Below, in pieces: positions 8,219 to 16,854 of a stretch of 39,103 nt of DNA. The number at the start of each line of letters is the position of its first letter. Position 1 is the stretch's first letter. Source of the DNA: Candidatus Uhrbacteria bacterium (GTDB lineage: Bacteria > Patescibacteriota > Patescibacteriia > JACPHY01); the NCBI GenBank assembly GCA_016188355.1, contig JACPHY010000006.1, forward strand, positions 1 through 39,103, given 5' to 3'. The notes under the pieces are model-generated. The model worked only from the letters and a program-made list of their open reading frames with translations, ran no database searches and was not told the origin of the DNA. The translations under genes were made by a program, and so were the position numbers.

Positions 8219-10195
8219 ATGCCGCTCACCCTCGCCGCAAATTTCGAGCCAACCGGTGACCAACCTCGCGCCATCAAACAACTCACCGACTGGGTGGGCG
8301 CGGGGTATCCGCATGCCACGTTGCTCGGGGTCACGGGGAGCGGCAAAACATTCACCATGGCAGGCGTCATTGCAACCACCCAAAAACCCACCCTCGTCAT
8401 CTCCCCAAACAAAACCCTCGCCGCGCAGCTCTATAGCGAATTCAAGGCGTTCTTCCCCACTGCGGCCGTCCACTACTTTGTCTCCTACTACGACTACTAC
8501 CAGCCGGAGGCGTACGTGCCGCAGACCGACACGTACATTGAAAAGGAAGCAATGATCAATGAGGAAATTGATCGTCTCCGCCACGCCTCGACGCAATCCA
8601 TTCTCTCGCGACGTGATGTGATCATCGTGGCGTCCGTCTCCTGTATCTACGGCCTCGGCTCACCGGAAGAATATGGGGCGGTCCGCATCACCCTCCGTCG
8701 CGGCGACCCCATGGATCGTGCGACGCTCCTCCGAAAACTCGTGGATCTCCAGTTCCAACGGAACGATGTCGACCTCGCGCGCGGCACATTTCGCGTGAAG
8801 GGAGATACGGTAGAAATATTTCCCAAAGCATCGGACAAGGAGTGGATCCGTGTGGAGTGTTTCGGCAACGTCATTGATCGCATCACGGCACGCGACATCA
8901 GCGGAACCACTGGGGCGCTCGAGGAAATTGCTATCTTTCCGGCGACGCACTACGTGGCACCTGCGGCACAAACAAAAGCCACCATTGGCACCATTCGCGC
9001 CGAACTCGAAACACGCCTCACCGAACTCCGAGCGGCAGGAAAAATTCTCGAAGCCGCACGCCTCGAACAGCGCACCACGTACGACCTCCAGATGCTTGAG
9101 GAAACGGGCTATGTGCACGGCATCGAAAACTACTCCCGCTACTTCGACGGCCGCCAACCCGGCGAACCGCCGTTTACGCTCGTGGATTTCTTTCAATACG
9201 CGTACGGAGGGGAACATGCAGGATGGCTCTGCTTCATCGATGAATCCCACATCACCATCCCCCAAATCCGCGGCATGTATGCAGGCGATCAGAGTCGAAA
9301 ACAGACACTCATTGCATTCGGATTCCGACTCCCCTCCTGTAAGGACAACCGACCACTCCAATTCCGCGAATTCACCGCGCGCACACCGCAGACGATTTAC
9401 GTCTCCGCGACGCCGGAGGAATATGAGATGACGATGAGCGTAAAGCAAGATGCAGCTTCCTTGCGCTCATCGTCATCCCGAGGAGCAGCCGCGACGAGGG
9501 ATCTCACCCCGGACACGGACGCGGCGGGTACGATTGATAAAAATGATCGTGGAGCGGAATCCCTCATCGCCGAGCAGCTCATTCGTCCCACGGGCCTCCT
9601 CGATCCGGTGGTCGAGGTGCGTCCATCGGAAGGACAAATCCAAAATCTCATTTCGGAAATCACGACGCGCGTCGGAAAGGGAGAGCGCACCCTCGTCACC
9701 GTGCTCACAAAACGCATGGCAGAGGATCTCGCCGAATTCCTCCGTGATCGTGACGTCAACGCATTTTATATCCATGCGGACGTGGAGACGTTCGATCGCA
9801 TCGAAATCCTCGACGATCTCCGCCGCGGAACATACGATGTGGTCGTCGGCATCAACCTCCTCCGCGAGGGTCTCGACCTCCCCGAAGTTTCACTGGTCGC
9901 CATTCTCGATGCCGATAAAGAAGGCTATCTCCGCTCTGCGACGGCACTCATTCAGACGATCGGTCGCGCAGCACGGCATATCCACGGCACCGCCATCCTC
10001 TACGCCGATCGCACCACAGAGGCCATGCGCATCGCGATGAGCGAAACCCACCGTCGGCGGGTAGCGCAAGAAGAGTACAATCGCACCCATGGCATCACCC
10101 CAAAAACCATAGCCAAAGAAATTCGCGGGCCATTAGTTACCCGTGCATCACGCACCACAGACAAAAAACGCACACCACGGCGGCAACGGAAATAG
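8219..10195 (+). CDS. uvrB: UvrABC system protein B
   Basis: FEPTGDQPRAIKQL, GVTGSGKTFTMA, VSYYDYYQPEAYVP, YVSATP, IIRPTG-like LIRPTGLLDP, GINLLREGLDLPEVSLVAILDADKEG, QTIGRAARH. Confidence 0.97.
   Translation: MPLTLAANFEPTGDQPRAIKQLTDWVGAGYPHATLLGVTGSGKTFTMAGVIATTQKPTLVISPNKTLAAQLYSEFKAFFPTAAVHYFVSYYDYYQPEAYVPQTDTYIEKEAMINEEIDRLRHASTQSILSRRDVIIVASVSCIYGLGSPEEYGAVRITLRRGDPMDRATLLRKLVDLQFQRNDVDLARGTFRVKGDTVEIFPKASDKEWIRVECFGNVIDRITARDISGTTGALEEIAIFPATHYVAPAAQTKATIGTIRAELETRLTELRAAGKILEAARLEQRTTYDLQMLEETGYVHGIENYSRYFDGRQPGEPPFTLVDFFQYAYGGEHAGWLCFIDESHITIPQIRGMYAGDQSRKQTLIAFGFRLPSCKDNRPLQFREFTARTPQTIYVSATPEEYEMTMSVKQDAASLRSSSSRGAAATRDLTPDTDAAGTIDKNDRGAESLIAEQLIRPTGLLDPVVEVRPSEGQIQNLISEITTRVGKGERTLVTVLTKRMAEDLAEFLRDRDVNAFYIHADVETFDRIEILDDLRRGTYDVVVGINLLREGLDLPEVSLVAILDADKEGYLRSATALIQTIGRAARHIHGTAILYADRTTEAMRIAMSETHRRRVAQEEYNRTHGITPKTIAKEIRGPLVTRASRTTDKKRTPRRQRK
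9427..9520 (+). repeat. Palindromic repeat-like insertion inside uvrB
   Basis: GATGACGATGAGCG (9427-9440) and CGCTCATCGTCATC (9464-9477) form a 14-bp perfect inverted repeat, followed by CCGAGGAGCAGCCGCGACGAGGGATCTCACCCC. Right boundary approximate. Confidence 0.7.
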
Positions 10196-10199
10196 AAAT

Positions 10200-10228
10200 G
10201 CCCCGGTCCGACATCGTCGGACCGGGGC
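10200..10228. terminator. Convergent hairpin between uvrB and the 10234 gene
   Basis: GCCCCGGTCCGAC-ATC-GTCGGACCGGGGC. Confidence 0.75.
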
Positions 10229-10233
10229 TCGTA

Positions 10234-11472
10234 CTACTTTCCCTTGAACGCAGCTTCGACCAGTCGCCCCGCGTCGGCCGCGGTGAACTTCCGTTCGATC
10301 TCCGGAGTCGCCTGCGGCAGCGGCTCGATCTTCCCACTGCCTTTCTTCGGGAGAGCGGCGATCCACTCCGCATGACGCTGCCGCCACAAATCGCCGCGGA
10401 GCTCATCCCACGCGTACTGCCGTTCCTCGGCCTTCTCCAGCCAGAGACCCTCCGTCTTCCCCGCCGCACGGAGCTTCACGTTCTCCGCCTTCGCTTCCTC
10501 GTCCGTGAGAGTCATCGCCTTCGCGATGATGTACAGGTGCCGGAGCACCGCCCGCGCCCACGGCGTGGTGCCGTTCGGCGCCATGCTGATCGGCGCGGCC
10601 TTCAGCGGCAACACGCGCTCGATGCTGCCGATCGCTCCGGTGATACCGATGTACGTCTTCCCGTCCTGCGGAAAGAAGACGAGGCCGACCAGGCCGTTGT
10701 ACTGGAACATCTTCTGGGACTTCGGGTCACGGACCCCGCAGTCGACCAGCACTGCGCCGACGTACAGCGCCCTCTTGAGCGGCCTCTCCCCACTGAGAAC
10801 GCCGAGCAGCTTCTCGGCCCCCTCCTTGCCCGGCGGAATTTCTCCGGACAGGAGGAGCTGATAGTGCCGCGGCCGATCCGATTTCGCGCGCTCCAGCGCG
10901 ACCTTCCGAAGATCGAGCGCCCTCCAGGTGAGTGTCCGCACGAGCCGATCATGCTCGAAGTCCTTGGGGAAGACCTGAATGTCCCGCCCCGCCGAGAAAA
11001 TCATGAAGCCGCGGCCACGCGCCCGCTCCTTGGCAGCACGCCCGGCGTCGATCGCCTCGAAGAACCCCTCCGCCTGCGCCCGACCCAGGAGCTGCCGCAG
11101 GTGACCGAAGTGTTCTCCGGTCTCGGCGATCGCTGCGACGCGATCGAACGCGTCGAAACGCTGCATCGACCGCTCACCCAGGCGCTCCGCGATCTTCTGC
11201 TTGCGAAGCTCGATCTGGGAAACGATCGCCTTTCGCGCATCGTTCCGCTTTGATCCGTCGAGCACCTCCGCGAACTGCTTACGGATTTCCCGAAGCTCGT
11301 CGAGCGCCGCATACCCCTCCTCCCGCTCCGCACGGAAACGGTCCGCGTGCTCCCTCGCGGCACGATTGATCTCGTCCTGCGCCGCGATGAGATCATCCAA
11401 CGGGACAATCTCCGTCTTCATCCGCTCCAGAATTCCCGGACGCACACTGAGCACCGCTGCTGGCTGATTCAT
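10234..11472 (-). CDS. Orphan protein of 412 aa, unknown function
   Basis: Long ORF with basic helical N-terminal half; own promoter TTGACA-N17-TACGGT upstream. Confidence 0.8.
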   Translation of the reverse strand: MNQPAAVLSVRPGILERMKTEIVPLDDLIAAQDEINRAAREHADRFRAEREEGYAALDELREIRKQFAEVLDGSKRNDARKAIVSQIELRKQKIAERLGERSMQRFDAFDRVAAIAETGEHFGHLRQLLGRAQAEGFFEAIDAGRAAKERARGRGFMIFSAGRDIQVFPKDFEHDRLVRTLTWRALDLRKVALERAKSDRPRHYQLLLSGEIPPGKEGAEKLLGVLSGERPLKRALYVGAVLVDCGVRDPKSQKMFQYNGLVGLVFFPQDGKTYIGITGAIGSIERVLPLKAAPISMAPNGTTPWARAVLRHLYIIAKAMTLTDEEAKAENVKLRAAGKTEGLWLEKAEERQYAWDELRGDLWRQRHAEWIAALPKKGSGKIEPLPQATPEIERKFTAADAGRLVEAAFKGK

Positions 11473-11575
11473 GATCCCTCCTCATCCGCTACGTCACCCA
11501 CGACGCAGCGTCACTGGTTTTGTTGTGAAAAGTCGTTCGCAAATATGGCTGCATATGGCCATTCGCGATACCCGC

Positions 11576-11604
11576 ACCGTACCGAAAAACCCTGTTCATG
11601 TCAA
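11576..11604 (-). promoter_or_regulatory. Sigma70-type promoter for the 10234-11472 gene
   Basis: Minus strand TTGACA-N17-TACGGT. Confidence 0.65.
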
Positions 11605-11630
11605 GTATCATTGACAATGTCAATCCCCTG

Positions 11631-12866
11631 TCACTGCAGCATACGCTTTGTTCTGCGTTTTCGGTGATACCCGATGGCGAATCGATGCGCCTCGTCCCGA
11701 ATGCGTTGGAGGAGATGGAGTGCCGGCGCATGCCGAGAGAGCCGCAACGGCCCCGAAGCTCCCGGAAGATAAATCTCCTCCTCACGCTTCGCCAGCGACA
11801 CCACGGGAATCACCAATCCCGATCGCCGTACCACCCGCAGCGCTGCGTTCCGTTGCGCCTTGCCCCCATCAATCAAGAGGAGATCGGGCATCGGCCACTC
11901 CTCACGCTCCGCCTCATCTTCTCCCTGCTGCTTTTTTGTCGCGCTATGCGCCAATCGTCGGGTGAGTACTTCGGTGAGCATGCCAATATCATTCGACTTC
12001 CCCTCGAGCGATCGGATCTTGAATTTTCGATATTCCGACAGCGCAGGCTCGCCATCAATCGCTACCACCATGGAGCCCACCGCTTCGATGCCCTGCGTAT
12101 TCGAAATGTCGTATCCCTCGATGCGATGCGGCGGTCGCGGCAGTCCCAACACGCGCTGGAGTTCATGCACGTCATTCGCATACTTCTCCGTCACCGAGAG
12201 TACGCGTGTGTGCGCGAGCACCTCGTCGAGCAGTGCACGGTGCGTCGGATCAAGCGCACGGCGCGCCGACGTCGTCTTGCCCTCGAGGAGCCGAATGAGC
12301 GGCGTGATCACTCGCCGACGATACTGCTCCGGGGTGATGCGCCCTGCACAGGTGCCCGCACAGAGCCCCATATGAAAATAGAGGCAGGGTCTCGCCTGCG
12401 GCTTGTGGCTCTCCGCGATCGGCATTCTCGCGCACCGATACGGAAACACTTTCCGCAGGGCACGCAGCGTCTGGCGAACGACGTACGCGGAGACAAATGG
12501 ACCAATATAGGTACCTGATGCGGCAAAAATGCGCGTCGGGAGCACCTGCGGATACTCCTCATCGGTGATGCCGATGTAGAGAAGGCTCTTCTGATCACGA
12601 TCCACGATGTTGTACTTTGGCCGATACACCTTGATCCAATTCACCTCAAGGAGCAATGCTTCGAGCTCGGAGTCCGTCGTGTGCACGCGGAACCCGTCCG
12701 CCTCCTGGAGCATGTCCGTTTTCCAGGAATTTCCTGGCGCATATGCGGCCAGTCGACCTCGCAAATCCGCCGCCTTCCCCACATACAATGGCACCCCCTG
12801 GCGCGTGAACACGTACACGCCAGGCTGATGCGGAACTGGAGCGAGTAGTGCAGGGGTGACCTCCAT
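11631..12866 (-). CDS. uvrC: UvrABC system protein C, short form
   Basis: GIY-YIG domain (QPGVYVFTRQGVPLYVGKAADLRGRL), YIGPF, CLYFHMGLCAGTC, RIEGYDISNTQG, LLLIDGGKAQ, IRDEAHRFAIGYHRKRR. Confidence 0.93.
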   Translation of the reverse strand: MEVTPALLAPVPHQPGVYVFTRQGVPLYVGKAADLRGRLAAYAPGNSWKTDMLQEADGFRVHTTDSELEALLLEVNWIKVYRPKYNIVDRDQKSLLYIGITDEEYPQVLPTRIFAASGTYIGPFVSAYVVRQTLRALRKVFPYRCARMPIAESHKPQARPCLYFHMGLCAGTCAGRITPEQYRRRVITPLIRLLEGKTTSARRALDPTHRALLDEVLAHTRVLSVTEKYANDVHELQRVLGLPRPPHRIEGYDISNTQGIEAVGSMVVAIDGEPALSEYRKFKIRSLEGKSNDIGMLTEVLTRRLAHSATKKQQGEDEAEREEWPMPDLLLIDGGKAQRNAALRVVRRSGLVIPVVSLAKREEEIYLPGASGPLRLSRHAPALHLLQRIRDEAHRFAIGYHRKRRTKRMLQ

Positions 12867-12936
12867 ATATCATTCGTAGCCTAGCAGAATACACGAACAG
12901 CGTGGCGCTCGGTTGCAGCACTTTTCCGTGCTGATG

Positions 12937-12965
12937 TTGACAAATGGATAAAAAACAGGTACATT
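12937..12965 (+). promoter_or_regulatory. Promoter for the 13011 gene
   Basis: TTGACA-N17-TACATT. Confidence 0.7.
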
Positions 12966-13010
12966 AACTCGTTCTTTTCTCAACCCACCCACCACAAGAG
13001 GAGGGCGCGC

Positions 13011-13613
13011 ATGCTCACCGCACATCTGCTCCGGAAGAAGAAGAACGAGGATCCATACGACTTCGGCGGACCGAAGCAGTGGTCCTTGGTCGGGACGATG
13101 GAGTTCGTGCTCCGCATGCTCACGTACCGCGGCAAAATCATGGTGTTCGACACGCGGGAAATCCAACTCCAAACACCAATCGAATGCCTCGACATGCACA
13201 CCGGTGTCGATGAGGACCGCTTCGAGGGCGATGCGCAGGACATCCGCATGATCGCACAGGCGATCGTGCGCTGGTACGAAATACGCCGCCGTACCGGTGA
13301 TGTCCACGAACACAATGCGCACCTCGCACTCGCGCGCTGTCCGGTCGCCGCATGGAATATCCATGACCCGGAACTCAAGGCCTGGCTGACGTCACTCGCC
13401 CAGCCGAATGGCATCGATACATGGACTGCAACTCGCATCGCGATCATGCTCGCGTGCGGCGTGCGATCCGTCGAGGTACTCCAGAGCGGCCTCGCCATTC
13501 CCCACGAGCGCATGGACGACCACGGCACGTTTCTTGCGGCGTTCGAACTCTGGCTCGATGCGCGTGACCCCCGCATGCTCCTCACTGACATCGTCGCCGC
13601 GACCGCGGCGTAG
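13011..13613 (+). CDS. Orphan protein, tandem paralog A
   Basis: ORF preceded by GAGGAGG; aligns by eye with the 13816 product. Confidence 0.75.
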   Translation: MLTAHLLRKKKNEDPYDFGGPKQWSLVGTMEFVLRMLTYRGKIMVFDTREIQLQTPIECLDMHTGVDEDRFEGDAQDIRMIAQAIVRWYEIRRRTGDVHEHNAHLALARCPVAAWNIHDPELKAWLTSLAQPNGIDTWTATRIAIMLACGVRSVEVLQSGLAIPHERMDDHGTFLAAFELWLDARDPRMLLTDIVAATAA

Positions 13614-13663
13614 GGCGAAGCAGCCAGCAGCTTCTCGCAGGTCGCCATCATAATATTCACCAG

Positions 13664-13690
13664 GCCGGCCCACACGCGTTGTGGGCCGGC
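13664..13690 (+). terminator. Terminator of paralog A
   Basis: GCCGGCCCACA-CGCGT-TGTGGGCCGGC. Confidence 0.75.
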
Positions 13691-13749
13691 ATTCCCTATG
13701 TTTGGGTCCCGACCCTGGCAGCACACCATCCCAGCGCCTTCTACAGCTA

Positions 13750-13778
13750 TTGACAAATTGCTCAATACGAGGCACATT
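13750..13778 (+). promoter_or_regulatory. Promoter for the 13816 gene
   Basis: TTGACA-N17-CACATT. Confidence 0.6.
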
Positions 13779-13815
13779 GCATCGTGCTCCGCACGAGCAC
13801 CATGAGGAGGACGCG

Positions 13816-14433
13816 ATGATCGACGTACATTCCTACACATCCCCCAACGGGCGCCCCCACCAGTATCACGATCCCAGGCCACTATCCGTTGCACGAGCGG
13901 GACGATGCATCCAACAGCGTCGCGGTTATTATGTGGTCATTGCGCACGCTTCGTGCATCGCGATGGAATGCGTGCATGGCATCGAACGGCGAAACGATGC
14001 ATTCTTTGGAAGCCCCGAGGCGATCAATGTCCTTGCCCGCGTCATCGCATTTCGATGGCAATTCTCCATAATGGAACGGGGGAAGCCCGACCGTCTCCCG
14101 GACGCCATGGAACGCGCGATTGCCGCCCAAACCTATCACATCCCCGAGCTCGCCGCGGTACGCCCTGATCTGGTCGGTTGGGTTCGGCATCATCGCCCCA
14201 GTCTGTACCACGACGACCTTCGGGCGATGCTCGCGCTCGCGATCGATCCGGAACTTCGTATCGAAGATCTCCATGCGGTACTCTCGCTGCCGCGGAGCGA
14301 TGAACAGCATCCGATCGAATCCAATGACGACTACGTCGTCGCTGCGCTGGAGCTCTACACGGCACCATCAAATATCGGGGAGCATCGCGCAACGCTCCGC
14401 GAAATCGTATACGGAACCAATCTCTCGCAATGA
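13816..14433 (+). CDS. Orphan protein, tandem paralog B
   Basis: ATG preceded by GAGGAGG; IAMECVHGIERRNDAFFGSPEAINVLARVIAF parallels PIECLDMHTGVDEDRFEGDAQDIRMIAQAIVRW of paralog A. Confidence 0.75.
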   Translation: MIDVHSYTSPNGRPHQYHDPRPLSVARAGRCIQQRRGYYVVIAHASCIAMECVHGIERRNDAFFGSPEAINVLARVIAFRWQFSIMERGKPDRLPDAMERAIAAQTYHIPELAAVRPDLVGWVRHHRPSLYHDDLRAMLALAIDPELRIEDLHAVLSLPRSDEQHPIESNDDYVVAALELYTAPSNIGEHRATLREIVYGTNLSQ

Positions 14434-14466
14434 GCAATGTGTAGTCAAGACGCGAAACAGACATCA

Positions 14467-14493
14467 GCCGGCCCACATACGTTGTGGGCCGGC
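14467..14493 (+). terminator. Terminator of paralog B
   Basis: GCCGGCCCACA-TACGT-TGTGGGCCGGC followed by TTTTC. Confidence 0.8.
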
Positions 14494-14599
14494 TTTTCGT
14501 TCCTCCGTATACGCCTCGGCTTGTCGGCGCATGCACGGCACGCTACGATTTTCGACGATGTAGCAGGATCGCTCTTCCCATGCACCGCGCCAAACCCTT

Positions 14600-14671
14600 G
14601 GGCCGTTAGCTCAGTGGTAGAGCACCGCATTTGCAATGCGGGGGTCGGGGGTTCAAATCCCCCACGGTCCA
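14600..14671 (+). tRNA. tRNA-Ala (anticodon TGC)
   Basis: Cloverleaf: GGGCCGT TA GCTC AGTGGTA GAGC A CCGCA TTTGCAA TGCGG GGGTC GGGGG TTCAAAT CCCCC ACGGTCC A; CCA not encoded. Confidence 0.96.
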
Positions 14672-14879
14672 AAGGTTTGGCGCCGGCGCTCAGTGGTATC
14701 GCAACGATACCGAGACTCCTCGGTTGATCACTTCGTTCGGAAAAGAAGGAACTGCACACATCACACTGATATCAATGCTGTGATTCATACGCATCGAATA
14801 AAAACCTGGTCCAGCTTCGTTCGCTCGTCTTGTATTTGTCTGCCCTAGCGGGCAGGTTTTGATGCGAAGGGAAGTAACC

Positions 14880-15497
14880 ATGGAATATCGGGCCGCCGGA
14901 AGCCGCTGCGCCGTTATCCTCGACGCTCTGCATTTGCCGATCTCACGTGAGACAGCTTTAGCCATCCTTACTGGCAACGGTTTTGTACTCGTGGAAGTGG
15001 ATATCGTTGCACTCGCTCGGCAATGTACTCGCACGTCGCAGTATCGCCGTGGCGCACGACTCAGTGAAGCTCCCGCAAACGTCGACTGCTCTAGCTTTGT
15101 GAAGTGGCTGTATGCGCAACGCGGTATCTGGTTGCCGCGACGATCCATTCAACAGCTCGCGCTTGGCCAGCAAATCAGTCCCAACGAACTGGTCGCCGGT
15201 GATGTTGTTTTTGTTTCCGGTTGGATCGATTACTACCATGACGACCCCGCTCACGGCGTTGGCCATGTCGGTATCGCCACCGGTAACGAGACGATCGTGC
15301 ACGCCGCGGGCAGCACTGTTGGTGTAGTGGAAACTCCACTCGACCAATTCATCGGCAAAACGAAGTTTCGCGGCGCGAGACGCTACATTCCAATAGACGT
15401 GGAAGTACTCACCCTCGAAACCCCGCCGCAGAGAGAGGTTGAAATTTCGGATGACATCAGATGGATCGTTCTCCAGTCACTTCCCGAGGGAGCATGA
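14880..15497 (+). CDS. NlpC/P60-family protein
   Basis: VDCSSFVKWLYAQRGIWLPR (Cys motif) and GHVGIATGNETIVHAAG (His motif). Confidence 0.85.
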   Translation: MEYRAAGSRCAVILDALHLPISRETALAILTGNGFVLVEVDIVALARQCTRTSQYRRGARLSEAPANVDCSSFVKWLYAQRGIWLPRRSIQQLALGQQISPNELVAGDVVFVSGWIDYYHDDPAHGVGHVGIATGNETIVHAAGSTVGVVETPLDQFIGKTKFRGARRYIPIDVEVLTLETPPQREVEISDDIRWIVLQSLPEGA

Positions 15498-15601
15498 GTC
15501 GGGCACCAGCAAGCCTGCGTGCAACCATAGCGCGACCGCTGCATATTCCTGGCGATTCTTCCTGTGCTATTCTCCCGGGTAGGAGGTACGTAATACCGCA
15601 T

Positions 15602-16063
15602 ATGGATCCCCATACGCTCACCCGGCCCACGCTCCGGAAAGGGATCGATCATGTCGGAGTTACGGTGGTGTTCTTTTGCCACGATGGCGCTGGACGCTTC
15701 ATCATGGCGAAGCGCAATGCTAATGCACGAGATGAGCATGGACGATGGGATATTGGTGGTGGCGCACTGGAGCATGGTGCAACGGTCGAGGAGACGCTCC
15801 GCAGGGAGATCCGTGAGGAATACTGTGCCGAAGCACTGGAGATCACCTTTCTCGGGTATCGCGATGTCCATCGTACCCACGAGGGGCAACGCACGCACTG
15901 GATCGGACTCGATTTCCTGGTCCACATTGACCCGCGCACCGTTGCCAATGGCGAGCCACACAAGTTCGATGCCGTGGAGTGGTTCACGCTCGACACCATT
16001 CCGGAACCACATCATTCCCAATTCCCAGAATTCCTCCGATTATATCGCGACCGGCTACGATAG
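15602..16063 (+). CDS. NUDIX hydrolase
   Basis: Nudix box GGALEHGATVEETLRREIREEYCAE. Confidence 0.9.
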   Translation: MDPHTLTRPTLRKGIDHVGVTVVFFCHDGAGRFIMAKRNANARDEHGRWDIGGGALEHGATVEETLRREIREEYCAEALEITFLGYRDVHRTHEGQRTHWIGLDFLVHIDPRTVANGEPHKFDAVEWFTLDTIPEPHHSQFPEFLRLYRDRLR

Positions 16064-16090
16064 ACGGCGCGGAAGCGGAGAGGAGATGCT

Positions 16091-16777
16091 ATGCCCTCGC
16101 AACCGCTCGTGGTCATCATCAATGGATACGGCGTTCCGGAAGACATCAAAACGGATCGCAGCTACCATGCGTACCTCATCCAAATTCTGAACTGGCTCTG
16201 GGAGCGACACCGCACGCATGCGCTCACGATCGTGCCCTGCGGCGGACGTACCGATTGCACATGGCCGTATCGACGGACCGAAGCAGGCGAGATGGCGAAA
16301 TGGCTCCGACCGCGCATCGCCACGCTCCGCTGCACGAGTCGCTGGCATCTGCGGCCGCTCGCGACCGAACTCTCTGCGCTCGAGAACATGCTCGCCTGCG
16401 CGAAACGGTATCCATCAGGCAGGATGATCTACTTCTGTGAGCAGACGCGCGTTCCCAAAATGCGCGTGCTCGCTCCGCGGATATTTGGGAATCGCGTGCA
16501 GGTGCGCGGCATCGAATTCGATGGCTCGCCGCCACGGTATGATCGTTCCGGCCGTCTGGCGCACGAACGCGAGGATCTCGCCTTCAGCCTCACCGCACTC
16601 GAAGACCCGCAGTGGCGTCGCGAACTCCGCGCTGCAGCGCGCAGGAAAATCCAGGTCCTCCGCACCACATCCCCCGAAGTGCGCGCCACCGAAATCGACC
16701 GCATCGCGCGCCGCATCCGCACCGAATTTCACGAACGGTACGTCCGCAGCCAAACAAAAAGAACCTCCGCACCTTGA
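16091..16777 (+). CDS. YdcF/SanA-like (DUF218-type) protein, tentative
   Basis: N-terminal VVIINGYGVP and Rossmann-like layout; family assignment weak. Start preceded by GGAGAGGAG. Confidence 0.5.
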   Translation: MPSQPLVVIINGYGVPEDIKTDRSYHAYLIQILNWLWERHRTHALTIVPCGGRTDCTWPYRRTEAGEMAKWLRPRIATLRCTSRWHLRPLATELSALENMLACAKRYPSGRMIYFCEQTRVPKMRVLAPRIFGNRVQVRGIEFDGSPPRYDRSGRLAHEREDLAFSLTALEDPQWRRELRAAARRKIQVLRTTSPEVRATEIDRIARRIRTEFHERYVRSQTKRTSAP

Positions 16778-16854
16778 CGCGACCGCCATGAGCAGCTACA
16801 GTACGAGCAGGATAACCGCACCGCGGCATCGCGAGGCGGTTTTCATTTACGGCT

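Noticed and set aside
14672-14879. Possible second tRNA or ncRNA after tRNA-Ala
   Set aside because: Contains hairpins (GGTATCG-CAA-CGATACC; CTGCCC-TAGC-GGGCAG) but no cloverleaf could be formed.
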